A stretch of 64,000 nucleotides of DNA from an uncultured Collinsella sp. (GCA_934630375.1 CAKTVQ010000003.1:1-64000); one strand, 5' to 3'; counted from the first letter of the stretch, positions 25,745 through 35,719 are shown. The notes: generated from the sequence alone by a model not told the origin. Numbers and translations are program-made.

Positions 25745-25955
25745 TTTTCTGAATGCCGGGCCCGAATTAGTTAACCTGCCTCCCGTGTGGCTCCGGCGGG
25801 GCGGGGCATAAGGTTTATCGCGAGTTCCGCACGAGCCGAAGGCCACTTAATGTGGCCTTCGTGCGAGCAGGACTGCCCGAGCAGGAAACCTTATGCCCCG
25901 CCCCGCCGGAGCCACACGGGAGGCACCGCTAAGTTATCCCCCGGCATTCAGAAAA
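25745..25955. repeat. nested long inverted repeat upstream of groES
   Basis: A 39-bp perfect inverted repeat (25778-25816 with 25886-25924) encloses a second stem (GAAGGCCAC around TTAAT). A further perfect 16-bp pair, TTTTCTGAATGCCGGG at 25745-25760 with 25940-25955, lies outside. The whole 211 bp can fold into one huge hairpin or cruciform. Confidence 0.95.
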
Positions 25956-26051
25956 TCTAAGTGCCAAAAAATAAGATTTTTTGACTCTGTGTTGTATAAC
26001 CCGCCATTCGTGGGTACCATTCAACGCGTACGCAAACAAAAAGGGTTAATT

Positions 26052-26070
26052 CGCGCGGTATAACCGCGCG
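26052..26070. promoter_or_regulatory. palindrome in the groES leader, possible operator
   Basis: CGCGCGGT, ATA, ACCGCGCG form a perfect 8-bp palindrome about 22 bp before the groES start. No CIRCE (TTAGCACTC) or HAIR (CTTGAGT) element was found, so this is the best candidate for a control site; it may also be a simple leader hairpin. Confidence 0.4.
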
Positions 26071-26092
26071 GCCCAAAAAGGAGGAGACAAGC

Positions 26093-26386
26093 ATGTCGTC
26101 TTTGAAGCCGCTTGCAGATCGTGTTCTGGTCAAGCCCGATGAGGCCGAGCAGAAGACCGCTTCTGGTCTGTATATCGCCAGCAACGCTCAGGAGAAGCCG
26201 CAGCGCGGCACCATCGTTGCCGTTGGCGCCGGCAAGGTCAACGACAAGGGTGAGCGCATCCCCATGGACGTCAAGGTCGGTGACGTTGTCATCTACGGTA
26301 AGTTCGGTGGCAACGAGGTCAAGGTCGACGGCGAGAAGTATCTGCTGATGCGCGCCGACGACATCTACGCCGTCGTCGAGGCCTAG
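26093..26386 (+). CDS. groES: co-chaperonin GroES
   Basis: GroES is the heptameric lid of the GroEL folding chamber. The 97-residue protein shows the family start (LKPLADRVLVKPDEAEQKTASGLYI), the mobile loop around residues 18-35, and GKVNDKGERIPMDVKVGDVVIYGKFGG and EKYLLMRADDIYAVVE. AAAGGAGGAG lies seven bases before the ATG. groEL follows after 96 bp and is surely cotranscribed. The leader contains a GC-rich palindrome and lies just downstream of a 211-bp inverted repeat. Confidence 0.97.
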   Translation: MSSLKPLADRVLVKPDEAEQKTASGLYIASNAQEKPQRGTIVAVGAGKVNDKGERIPMDVKVGDVVIYGKFGGNEVKVDGEKYLLMRADDIYAVVEA

Positions 26387-26404
26387 TCTCGTCAGAATCT
26401 CTGA

Positions 26405-28120
<1,716 letters not shown>

Positions 28121-28146
28121 GGCCGACAAGGTCTAGAACTCCCACC

Positions 28147-28291
28147 GGGAATCCGGGGGCGTGACGGGGGTTTCTCTCCGGAACGTCCTCGGACATGCAA
28201 AGAGGCTCCGCATCGCGCTTCGCGCTGCGGAGCCTCTTTGCGTCCTGCGGAATGTTCCGGAGAGAAACCCCCGTCACGCCCCCGGATTCCC
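28147..28291. repeat. nested long inverted repeat downstream of groEL
   Basis: A perfect 38-bp inverted repeat (28147-28184 with 28254-28291) encloses an internal loop and a second stem of 16 bp (GCAAAGAGGCTCCGCA with its complement). It follows the groEL stop by 26 bp but lacks a T-run. It may act as a bulky terminator or as an RNA 3'-end protector. Confidence 0.95.
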
Positions 28292-28456
28292 TGCGTTTAC
28301 GGCCTTGAGGTCGGCGTGGGCGGAGGACTTGGTTGTTGGGAATACGTGTCCCGATCGCTGTTTCGCGCTTTGCGCGAAAAGCGCGCTACTTTGGGATGGG
28401 TGGGGAACGTGGTTGTTGCGGCAACTGATCCCCGCCACAAATTACCCTTGGCATAC

Positions 28457-28484
28457 TTGCGCGAAAGTCTACTGGTGCTACACT
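28457..28484 (+). promoter_or_regulatory. promoter of the ribU-ECF operon
   Basis: TTGCGC (28457-28462), a 16-bp spacer and TACACT (28479-28484) with an extended TGC before the -10. Transcription would start near 28491, right at the riboswitch. Confidence 0.6.
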
Positions 28485-28492
28485 TGCAATTG

Positions 28493-28679
28493 CTGTTTCA
28501 GGGCGGGGCGGAATTCCCCACTGGCGGTAAATCGGGCGGTGTCAAAGGGACGCCGTGGCGCAGGCGAGATACCTGCGACCGAGCCGATGAGTCCGCGACC
28601 CGTGCGTGTGTTGGTTCGCACACCGGCTGAACTGGTGAGATCCCAGTACCAACGGTTAGAGTCCGGATGAAAGAGGCAG
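28493..28679 (+). promoter_or_regulatory. FMN riboswitch (RFN element)
   Basis: The conserved RFN blocks are present in order: GGGCGGGGCGGAATTCCCC, CTGGCGGTAAAT, GAGTCCGCGACCC, CTGGTGAGATCCCAGTACC, and CCAACGGTTAGAGTCCGGATGA. The P1 closing stem (TTTCA with TGAAA) ends next to the ribU ribosome binding site, and no terminator is seen. Control is therefore probably translational: FMN binding shuts off riboflavin uptake. Confidence 0.93.
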
Positions 28680-28687
28680 GTGATCTT

Positions 28688-29278
28688 ATGTCTGAACAGT
28701 CGCAGCATATCCATTTTGAGAACACGAATAGGTGGAGCACCAAACAGCTCGTTACCATGGCGCTGATGTGCGCTTTGGGCGCCCTGTTTATGTATGTGCA
28801 GCTGCCCATCCTTCCTTCGGCGCCGTTTTTGACGTATGACCCGTCGCTGGTGCCGGCGATGGTATGTGGGTTTGCGTATGGCCCCGGTGCCGGCACAGCT
28901 GTTGCCGCCATGGCGATCGTTATCCATGCGCTCACCACGGGTGACTGGGTCGGTGCGCTTATGAACCTGGTGGCTACGCTGGGTTATATTCTGCCCGCGG
29001 CTATCGTCTACCAGAAGATGCATACCTATAAGGGTGCCGTGATTGGCCTGGTGCTCGGCGTCATTGCCGCTACGGCGTTGTCTATGGTCGCAAACCTTAC
29101 CATTGGTGTTTGGTTCTGGTATGGCTCGGTCGATGTGATCGCCCCGCTTATGATTCCTGCCGTGCTGCCGTTCAACCTTATCAAGACCGTGCTTAACTCG
29201 GTGTTGACGCTGGCGGTGTATAAAGCAGTCTCCAACCTCATCACGCCTAAAAAGGACCAGGTCAAAGGCCGCGCATGA
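28688..29278 (+). CDS. ribU: riboflavin ECF transporter substrate-binding subunit RibU
   Basis: This 196-residue protein has five to six membrane segments and is the S component that binds riboflavin. Features match the RibU family: KQLVTMALMCALGALFMYVQLPILPSA split over the first helix, LTYDPSLVPAMVCGFAYGP, and a C-terminal PFNLIKTVLNSVLTLAVYKAV. The FMN riboswitch directly upstream fixes the vitamin. The ATG at 28688 is chosen because it follows AGGTGA and the end of the aptamer; ATG 28667 lies inside the aptamer. Its stop overlaps the start of the ATPase gene by 4 bp. Confidence 0.93.
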   Translation: MSEQSQHIHFENTNRWSTKQLVTMALMCALGALFMYVQLPILPSAPFLTYDPSLVPAMVCGFAYGPGAGTAVAAMAIVIHALTTGDWVGALMNLVATLGYILPAAIVYQKMHTYKGAVIGLVLGVIAATALSMVANLTIGVWFWYGSVDVIAPLMIPAVLPFNLIKTVLNSVLTLAVYKAVSNLITPKKDQVKGRA

Positions 29279-31179
29279 TTGAGTGTCGGGGTGTTTCCTT
29301 TAGCTATGACGGTGCCGTGTCGGCACTCGACGGTGTCGATCTGAACATCGAAGACGGGGAGTTTTTCTGCATCCTCGGTGGCAATGGGTCGGGCAAGTCG
29401 ACGTTTGCCAAGCATCTGAATGCACTATTGCAGCCCGATGCGGGCACGGTACGCATCAACGGCATGGATGCGTCCGACCCCGAGCTGGTCTACGACATTC
29501 GTTCGACCGCGGGCATGGTATTCCAAAATCCCGATGACCAGCTGGTGGCAACGCTTGTCGAAGATGACGTTGCGTTTGGTCCCGAAAACCTTGGCGTGCC
29601 ATCGGCACAAATTGCGCAGCGCGTACGTGAGGCGCTGAAGGGCGTGGGCCTGGTGGGCTTTGAGCGCCACGAGACCCATGCGCTCTCGGGCGGACAAAAG
29701 CAGCGCGTGGCGCTTGCCGGTGTGCTCGCCATGGAACCGCGCGTGCTCATATTGGACGAGGCTTCTTCGATGCTCGATCCGCGTGGACGCAAGGGCCTCA
29801 TGAAAGCTTGCCACGCGTTGCACGATCGCGGCATGACCATCGTGATGATTACGCACTTTATGGAGGAGGCCGCCGAGGCCGATCGTGTCGCGGTATTTCG
29901 GGCGGGGCGCGTTGCCATGCTCGGTACGCCCGAGGAGATTCTGACGCGGGCAGATGAGCTCGCGGAGCTCAACCTGGATATGCCGGAGTCGTGTCGTCTG
30001 GGCAGGTCGCTTCGTGCGAAGGGCGTACCCGTTTGCGCGCAGGTACGTGAGGCGGATATGGTCGCCGAGATTGCGCAGGCTTATGCCGAGCGAAGTGGGG
30101 CAGGCACCGCGGGGCAGTCTTCCGCATCCCAGTTGGAAATCGCTGACGGCACTGTTCCGGTAGACAACGAGGGCAATGCGTCGGAGCCCGTCATCGAGAT
30201 TTCGCACCTCTCGCATAGTTACTCGCTGAGTGCCCGCGAGCGCCGTCGATGGCGCAAGCGCTCGGCCACTGCGGGCAAATCGAATAAACAGGCTCTCTGG
30301 GGAAACGACCCCAGCAGCCCGTGGGCGCTGCGCGATGTATCGCTGACGGTGCGTCGCGGCGAGTTCCTGGGCTTGGCAGGTCATACCGGTTCGGGTAAGT
30401 CGACGCTGGTCCAGCATCTCAACGGCTTGATTCGCCCCCAGGAGGGATTCGTTCGCGCGCTGGGGCTCGACCTGGCAAACAAGAAAGATGCCGCCGCGGT
30501 TAAGGCAAAGGTCGGCGTGGTGTTTCAATATCCCGAGCGTCAGCTATTTGCCGAGACCGTGGCGCTGGACGTGGCGTTTGGCCCGCGCAACCTTGGCTTG
30601 CCGCAAGATGAAGTCGACCGTCGTGTCGAGTCATCGCTCTCGCGCGTGGGCCTCGACCTTACCACGGTCGGCGACAAGAGTCCCTTTGAGCTTTCGGGCG
30701 GTCAGCAACGGCGTGTGGCATTCGCCGGCGTGCTCGCCATGGAGCCCGAAGTCCTGGTGCTCGATGAACCCATGGCGGGGCTCGATCCGGCTGCGCGCAG
30801 GGATTTCCTTGAGCTTATCGATCGACTTCACCGCGATGGCCTGACCGTTGTCATGGTTTCACACAGCATGGATGACCTGGCCAATTGCTGCGACCGTATC
30901 GTCGTAATGAACGAAGGTGCGGTGTTTGCCGAGGGAACCCCCGCGCAGGTGTTTGCGCATGCCGATGAGCTCAAGTCGATCGGCTTGGGCGTACCTGCTG
31001 CTCAGCGCATGGCGTTGGCGCTCGCGGAGGCCGGCGTGCCGCTGCGCTGCGCTGGGCTCTATACGGTTGAGTCGCTGGCCGATGAGTTGGCGGACCTGCT
31101 GATCGGTCGCTCGGGTGGCGTTTCGAGCGCCGTGGGCAAGGCCAAATTCGAGACGGTCGCGCAAGAGGAGGGCTGCTAA
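29275..31179 (+). CDS. ECF transporter double ATPase (fused EcfA-EcfA')
   Basis: One 634-residue chain carries two complete ABC ATPase domains. Domain 1 (about residues 1-225) has GGNGSGKST, LSGGQKQR and LILDEASSMLDP. Domain 2 (about 300-570) has GHTGSGKST, LSGGQQRR and LVLDEPMAGLDP. A low-complexity linker joins them. Both catalytic glutamates are present. In most ECF modules these are two separate proteins that pair in the membrane complex; here the pair is covalently fixed. The gene overlaps ribU by 4 bp and ecfT by 1 bp, so translation is coupled. It powers riboflavin uptake by RibU and may also serve other S components. Confidence 0.93.
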   Translation: MIECRGVSFSYDGAVSALDGVDLNIEDGEFFCILGGNGSGKSTFAKHLNALLQPDAGTVRINGMDASDPELVYDIRSTAGMVFQNPDDQLVATLVEDDVAFGPENLGVPSAQIAQRVREALKGVGLVGFERHETHALSGGQKQRVALAGVLAMEPRVLILDEASSMLDPRGRKGLMKACHALHDRGMTIVMITHFMEEAAEADRVAVFRAGRVAMLGTPEEILTRADELAELNLDMPESCRLGRSLRAKGVPVCAQVREADMVAEIAQAYAERSGAGTAGQSSASQLEIADGTVPVDNEGNASEPVIEISHLSHSYSLSARERRRWRKRSATAGKSNKQALWGNDPSSPWALRDVSLTVRRGEFLGLAGHTGSGKSTLVQHLNGLIRPQEGFVRALGLDLANKKDAAAVKAKVGVVFQYPERQLFAETVALDVAFGPRNLGLPQDEVDRRVESSLSRVGLDLTTVGDKSPFELSGGQQRRVAFAGVLAMEPEVLVLDEPMAGLDPAARRDFLELIDRLHRDGLTVVMVSHSMDDLANCCDRIVVMNEGAVFAEGTPAQVFAHADELKSIGLGVPAAQRMALALAEAGVPLRCAGLYTVESLADELADLLIGRSGGVSSAVGKAKFETVAQEEGC

Positions 31180-31979
31180 TGGAGGCGTTTTCGTTTGGCA
31201 GCTACTACCCCGGGGATAGCGCAATTCACCGCTTGGATCCGCGCACCAAGTTGCTCTTGGGTTTCGTATTCCTGATCACGACGCTTACGGTCAGTAGCTT
31301 CCGCGGCTTGCTTCCGGTGGCGGCCTTCGTTGTCCTGATCTATGCCGTATCCCGGGTGCCGTTACGCCGTGTCCTATCGTCGATGGCACCGCTGCTGGGG
31401 ATTGTCGTGGTGGTCGCGGTGCTCAGCCTGTTTACCGACCAAAGCGGGCGCACCCTGTGGCAGCTCGGCTTTCTGCAGATAAGTGAGGGCTCGCTGCATT
31501 CCGCCGCCTTTATGGCCTGCCGCCTGACCTTGATGATGGCCGGCATGAGCGCCATTACGCTCACCACGCCGACGCTCGACCTTACCGCGGGCTTTGAGCG
31601 CCTGCTTGCACCGTTTGCACGCGTGGGGCTTCCCGCGCACGAACTCGGCATGATTATGGGTATTGCACTGCGCTTTATGCCGCAATTCGCCACCGAGATG
31701 AAGCAGACGGCGGACGCGCAGGCAAGTCGCGGTGCACGCGTGACGGGAGGTCCGCTCGGCGGCGTGCGTATGCTCGGCAGCGTGGCGATTCCGCTGTTCA
31801 CGGGCGTGTTCCGTCATGCCGAGACGCTGTCGGCCGCCATGGATGCCCGTTGCTATCACGGCGAGCAGGGCCGCACGCGCCTGCATACGCTTGCATTTGG
31901 CCGCAGAGATGCGCTGGCTGCGGTGGTGACGGCGTTGCTGCTCGCGTGTGTCATCGTCATCAACCTTCAACTTGTTTAG
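31179..31979 (+). CDS. ecfT: ECF transporter transmembrane coupling subunit EcfT
   Basis: This 266-residue membrane protein couples the ATPases to the S component. It has HRLDPRTKLLLGFVF at the start, four to five membrane segments, and the two Ala-Arg-Gly-type coupling helices (ADAQASRGARV at about residue 180 and SAAMDARCYHGEQGR at about 215-230), which bind the ATPase grooves. The ATG shares one base with the stop of the double ATPase gene. A short gap of 30 bp leads to a flavoprotein-like gene. Confidence 0.93.
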   Translation: MEAFSFGSYYPGDSAIHRLDPRTKLLLGFVFLITTLTVSSFRGLLPVAAFVVLIYAVSRVPLRRVLSSMAPLLGIVVVVAVLSLFTDQSGRTLWQLGFLQISEGSLHSAAFMACRLTLMMAGMSAITLTTPTLDLTAGFERLLAPFARVGLPAHELGMIMGIALRFMPQFATEMKQTADAQASRGARVTGGPLGGVRMLGSVAIPLFTGVFRHAETLSAAMDARCYHGEQGRTRLHTLAFGRRDALAAVVTALLLACVIVINLQLV

Positions 31980-32009
31980 GCGCGATTCGATCGCAAGAAA
32001 GGGGTCCCT

Positions 32010-32456
32010 ATGACCGACAACGATCGCACGGCGCAGCTCGAGCGCGCCTGTTCGTATCTCAGGCGTATTCCGGCGTGGTATCTGGCCACGACCGATGTGG
32101 CGGACGAACATCAACCGCGCGTGAGGCCGTTCTCGTTTGCCATGGTCGATGATGGCAAGCTGTGGTTTTGCACCTCGCGTGACAAGGACGTGTGGGCCGA
32201 GCTGAGCGCGAATCCCAAGTTTGAGGTCTCGGGCTGGAAACCGGGGGAGTGTTGGATTGTGCTGACCGGCGAGGCTGCGCTCGAGGACGACGCGGTCGTG
32301 AGCGACCGGGTGCGCCAGGCTGGTTTTAAGCACATGGTGGGCATTGGCGAGAATCACGAGAGTGCCAACGACGGCCGCCTCGCGTTCTTCTCGGTCCGCA
32401 ACATCGCTGCCCGCTTCTGCGATATCGACGGCAGCGAGGAACAGCTCGAGCTCTAA
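32010..32456 (+). CDS. pyridoxamine 5'-phosphate oxidase-like split-barrel protein (copy 1)
   Basis: This 148-residue FMN-binding split-barrel family protein contains IPAWYLATT, RVRPFSFAMVDDGKLWF and TSRDKDVWAELSANPKFEVSGW, typical of small PPOX/general-stress-protein-26 relatives. These bind FMN or another flavin; the substrate is unknown. It lies 30 bp after ecfT with AAAGGGG before its ATG and is probably in the riboflavin-uptake operon. The next gene is a clear paralogue, so the pair arose by tandem duplication. Confidence 0.8.
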   Translation: MTDNDRTAQLERACSYLRRIPAWYLATTDVADEHQPRVRPFSFAMVDDGKLWFCTSRDKDVWAELSANPKFEVSGWKPGECWIVLTGEAALEDDAVVSDRVRQAGFKHMVGIGENHESANDGRLAFFSVRNIAARFCDIDGSEEQLEL

Positions 32457-32488
32457 TTCGCACAAATGGACTAGTGCCAGGAGGATGC

Positions 32489-32899
32489 ATGGACGGATTG
32501 AATACGGTGCTGGAGTATCTGACGTCGGTGCCGGCATGGTATCTGGCGACGAGCGTGGACGGGCAGCCGCATGTTCGTCCGTTTTCGTTTGCTCAGATTC
32601 AGGACGGCAAGCTGTGGTTTGTGACGGCGCGCACCAAAGACGTGTGGCAGGAGCTGCTGCAAAACCAGCGCTTTGAGGCAACGAGTTGGTGGCCGGGCCA
32701 CGGCTGGCTCATCTTGCGCGGGCGTGCCGGCCTGGATGACCAGGCGGCGGGCGATATGCGTGAGGCCGGATGGAAGCATCTAGAGCGCCTGGGCGAGCAA
32801 TATGAGGGGCCGAACGACCCCACGCTCGTCTTCTTTAGCGTGGAGGAACCCGAGGCCTTTATCTGCAACCATGACGAATGGGTGCCGGTCGAGCTCTAA
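32489..32899 (+). CDS. pyridoxamine 5'-phosphate oxidase-like split-barrel protein (copy 2)
   Basis: This 136-residue paralogue of the preceding gene has the same signature blocks in the same order: VPAWYLATS, HVRPFSFAQIQDGKLWF, TARTKDVWQELLQNQRFEATSW. It lacks the first ten residues or so of copy 1 and ends VPVEL instead of EQLEL. ATG 32489 is chosen because CAGGAGG lies just upstream. It is 32 bp past copy 1 and is followed by a strong terminator, so it is the last gene of the ribU operon. Confidence 0.8.
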   Translation: MDGLNTVLEYLTSVPAWYLATSVDGQPHVRPFSFAQIQDGKLWFVTARTKDVWQELLQNQRFEATSWWPGHGWLILRGRAGLDDQAAGDMREAGWKHLERLGEQYEGPNDPTLVFFSVEEPEAFICNHDEWVPVEL

Positions 32900-32943
32900 A
32901 CGAGTCTCTCAGCAAGCTTCGACAATTCAAATTCTCGCATGTA

Positions 32944-33004
32944 GCGGGCCCCACATTGCAACGTCACCGTAAGGCGCACCGAGCAATGTGGGGCCCGCAT
33001 TTAT
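32944..33004 (+). terminator. terminator of the ribU-ECF-PPOX operon
   Basis: A perfect 16-bp stem (GCGGGCCCCACATTGC with its complement) has a 23-nt loop and is followed by ATTTATTTG. Confidence 0.8.
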
Positions 33005-33044
33005 TTGTCAATTCCTTCGAGCGAATGTGTCGGGAATGTTTCAA

Positions 33045-33096
33045 TGCATGAATATGCAAAAGATTTGCGTATATATGCATCTTTTGGTGCTAAAGT
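33045..33096 (+). promoter_or_regulatory. tandem ARG boxes and promoter of the arginine operon
   Basis: Two near-palindromes, TGCATGAATATGCA (33045-33058) and TGCGTATATATGCA (33066-33079), have centres exactly 21 bp apart, the spacing of ArgR/AhrC box pairs. A TGC-TAAAGT extended -10 lies at 33088-33096, so a bound repressor would block the promoter. The argR gene is not in the window. Confidence 0.6.
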
Positions 33097-33164
33097 TTCA
33101 ACCCACTTCATAACGACGGCTGCGGGATGCGCATCAGTGCATAACTGCAGACAAGGAGTTTGAT

Positions 33165-34235
33165 ATGTCTTTAAAGGTTGGAATTGTCGGTGCGGCTGGA
33201 TATGCCGGCGCCGAGCTTATTCGCCTCGTCCTCGGTCATCCTGAGTTTGAACTTGTTGCCATTACGTCCAACGCCGATGCCGGCCAGTCGCTGTCTGCGG
33301 TCTACCCGAGCTTTGCCGGCGTAAGCGACCTTGTCTTCACGACGCATGATGCTCCCGAGCTCAAGAGCTGCGATGCGGTTTTTCTTGCCGTGCCGCACAC
33401 GGCTGCCATGGCACAGGTGCCCGCGCTGCTTGCATCGGGCGTCTCCTGCTTTGATCTTTCGGCCGACTACCGTCTGAACGACGCGTCCATCTTTGAGACA
33501 TGGTATGCCGCCGAGCACACGAGCCCCGAGCTGCTCAAGACCCGCGCCTTCGGCCTGCCCGAGCTGTTTTGCCAGGATTTGGAGACCGCTGCATCCGACC
33601 ACGCCGACGGCAAACCCGTACTGGTCGCCTGCGCCGGTTGCTATCCCACCGCAACGAGCCTTGCCGCTGCGCCTGCCGTGCGCGCCGGCTGGGTTGCCCA
33701 GAGCGGTCCTGTGATCGTTGACGCCATCAGCGGTGTGACGGGCGCCGGTAAGTCCTGCAACGCCCGTACGCATTTTTGCAGTGCCGACGAAAACCTAGAG
33801 GCCTATGGCGTGGGCAAGCATCGCCATACGCCCGAGATTGAGCAAATCCTGGGCCTGACCGATCGCGTCGTCTTTACCCCGCATCTGGCGCCGCTCAAGC
33901 GCGGCCTGCTTTCCACGGTGACGATGCCGCTTGCGCCGCAGGCTATCGACACCCTGGCTCTTGAGGACGCCGTTGACTATTACAAGCAGTTCTACGCCGA
34001 TCGCACCTTCGTGCGCGTGCTCGATGCCGGCCAGCAGCCCAAGACGGCTTCGGTCGTCGGTACCAACGCCGCCCAGATCGGCCTCGCGCTCAACAAGCGC
34101 GCAGGCGTGCTGGTGGCGACGGGCGCCATCGACAATCTGTGCAAGGGTGCAGCAGGCCAGGCGGTCCAGTGCGCCAACATCGTCTTTGGTTTTGACGAGC
34201 GACGAGGCTTGCCCACAGTGGCGTGCCCGGTGTAG
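33165..34235 (+). CDS. argC: N-acetyl-gamma-glutamyl-phosphate reductase
   Basis: ArgC reduces N-acetylglutamyl phosphate to the semialdehyde, the third step of arginine synthesis. The 356-residue protein begins with the NADP-binding GIVGAAGYAGAELIRL and carries the active-site CAGCYPT with catalytic Cys159. HRHTPEIEQ and FTPHLAPLKRGL are also diagnostic. AAGGAG precedes the ATG. It is the first gene of argC-argJ-argB-argD and lies behind two ARG-box-like sites. Confidence 0.97.
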   Translation: MSLKVGIVGAAGYAGAELIRLVLGHPEFELVAITSNADAGQSLSAVYPSFAGVSDLVFTTHDAPELKSCDAVFLAVPHTAAMAQVPALLASGVSCFDLSADYRLNDASIFETWYAAEHTSPELLKTRAFGLPELFCQDLETAASDHADGKPVLVACAGCYPTATSLAAAPAVRAGWVAQSGPVIVDAISGVTGAGKSCNARTHFCSADENLEAYGVGKHRHTPEIEQILGLTDRVVFTPHLAPLKRGLLSTVTMPLAPQAIDTLALEDAVDYYKQFYADRTFVRVLDAGQQPKTASVVGTNAAQIGLALNKRAGVLVATGAIDNLCKGAAGQAVQCANIVFGFDERRGLPTVACPV

Positions 34236-34369
34236 CACATTCGATTGTTAACGATTTGGTAGTCGGGCATCGAGTGGGGCGCCACTTTTAAGCTGGTCTC
34301 ATGATTGCGACTGGCATGGCGCACCAACCGATGCCCGTTTTTTGTTTGACATAAGGAGTCATAAAGACG

Positions 34370-35638
34370 ATGAATACCGAGCTGTTTGATATCAAGATTC
34401 GCGCCGTCGAGGGCGGCGTTACGGCTGCGGCTGGTTTTAAAGCCGCAGGCATCCACGCTGGGTTCCGCAAGAACCCCGAGCGTCTGGATTACGCGCTCGT
34501 CGTGCCCGATAAACCCTGTCCCGGTGCCGGCGTGTTTACCACCAATCGCTTTTGCGCGGCGCCCGTGCAGGTGAGCCGTGCCAACCTGGGCGGTGCCGAC
34601 AAGGGCTACGGTATCATCGCCGGCGTTTCGGTCAACTCTGGCAATGCCAACGCCGCCACGGGTGAGACCGGCCTTGCATGCGCGCGCGAGACGTGCAGCA
34701 TCGCATCGCAGGTCATCGGCTGCGAGTCCCAGCAGATTCTGGTTGCCTCCACGGGTGTGATTGGCCAGATTCTGCCGATCGACACGTTTGAGACCGCCAT
34801 TCCTGCTGCCTACGAGGCGCTCTCCGCCCACGGTGGCGCCGATGCCGCTCGCGCCATCATGACGACCGACACGCACTCCAAGGAATATGCCGTGTCCTAC
34901 GTCAGCGATGCCGAGGGCCATGCGGGCAATGTCTATACGGTGGGCGGCATGTGCAAGGGCTCGGGCATGATCATGCCCAACATGGCCACCATGATCGCAG
35001 TTATCACCACCGATGCCCCCGTCGAGCCTGCGGCGCTTCATGCCCTGCTGCTCTCGACCGTCAAGCAGACCTTTAACAAGGTAACGGTCGATTCCGACAC
35101 CTCGACCAACGACACCTGCATCATGCTTGCCTCCGGCGCCGCTGCCGCAGATGCCGAGCCTATCGTCGAGGGCTCCGATGCCTTTGACGAGTTGGCATTT
35201 GCCGTGCACGAGGTGTGCGAGAGCCTGGCGCGCAATATCGCCGCCGATGGTGAGGGCGCATCTAAGCTTGTTACGGTCAACGTTACCGGCGCCGTGAACG
35301 ACGAGGAAGCCGATATCGCCGCCCGCGCCGTTGCCAACTCGCCGCTCGTCAAGACCTGCATCGCCGGCCACGACTGCAACTGGGGCCGCGTTGCCATGGC
35401 GCTTGGCAAGTGCGGCGTGAAGTTTAATCAGGAAGACGTTTCCATCGACATGATGGGCATGCCTGTCTGTCGCGACGGTCTGACTGTTCCGTTTGACGAG
35501 GACGAGGCTCTGCGACGTTTTGAGGCGTCCGAGATTGTGATCTCGGCAGACCTGGGCGCGGGCGACGCGGCGACCACCGTGTGGACTTGCGACCTCACGC
35601 ACGAGTACATCTCCATTAACGGCGACTACCGTTCCTAG
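34370..35638 (+). CDS. argJ: bifunctional glutamate N-acetyltransferase / ornithine acetyltransferase
   Basis: ArgJ moves acetyl from N-acetylornithine to glutamate and so recycles the acetyl group. The 422-residue precursor cuts itself into two chains at the Thr of the NMATMIAVITTDA motif (about residues 205-217, after KGSGMIMP). Other hallmarks are NSGNANAATG, VASTGVIG and NWGRVAMALG. Because argA is not seen and ArgJ is present, the cyclic pathway is likely; bifunctionality cannot be proven from sequence. AAGGAG lies 13 bases before the ATG. argB follows. Confidence 0.95.
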   Translation: MNTELFDIKIRAVEGGVTAAAGFKAAGIHAGFRKNPERLDYALVVPDKPCPGAGVFTTNRFCAAPVQVSRANLGGADKGYGIIAGVSVNSGNANAATGETGLACARETCSIASQVIGCESQQILVASTGVIGQILPIDTFETAIPAAYEALSAHGGADAARAIMTTDTHSKEYAVSYVSDAEGHAGNVYTVGGMCKGSGMIMPNMATMIAVITTDAPVEPAALHALLLSTVKQTFNKVTVDSDTSTNDTCIMLASGAAAADAEPIVEGSDAFDELAFAVHEVCESLARNIAADGEGASKLVTVNVTGAVNDEEADIAARAVANSPLVKTCIAGHDCNWGRVAMALGKCGVKFNQEDVSIDMMGMPVCRDGLTVPFDEDEALRRFEASEIVISADLGAGDAATTVWTCDLTHEYISINGDYRS

Positions 35639-35719
35639 ATTCCAGGCACGCTGCGCATCTTGCCGCGATTGCGGACGGCGGAGCACGGCGCGATAACGAT
35701 ACGAAAGACGAGGCAGATT

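Noticed and set aside
25410..25811. Six short overlapping frames on both strands before groES
   Set aside because: No ribosome binding sites and no domain motifs; they arise in a GC-rich non-coding block.
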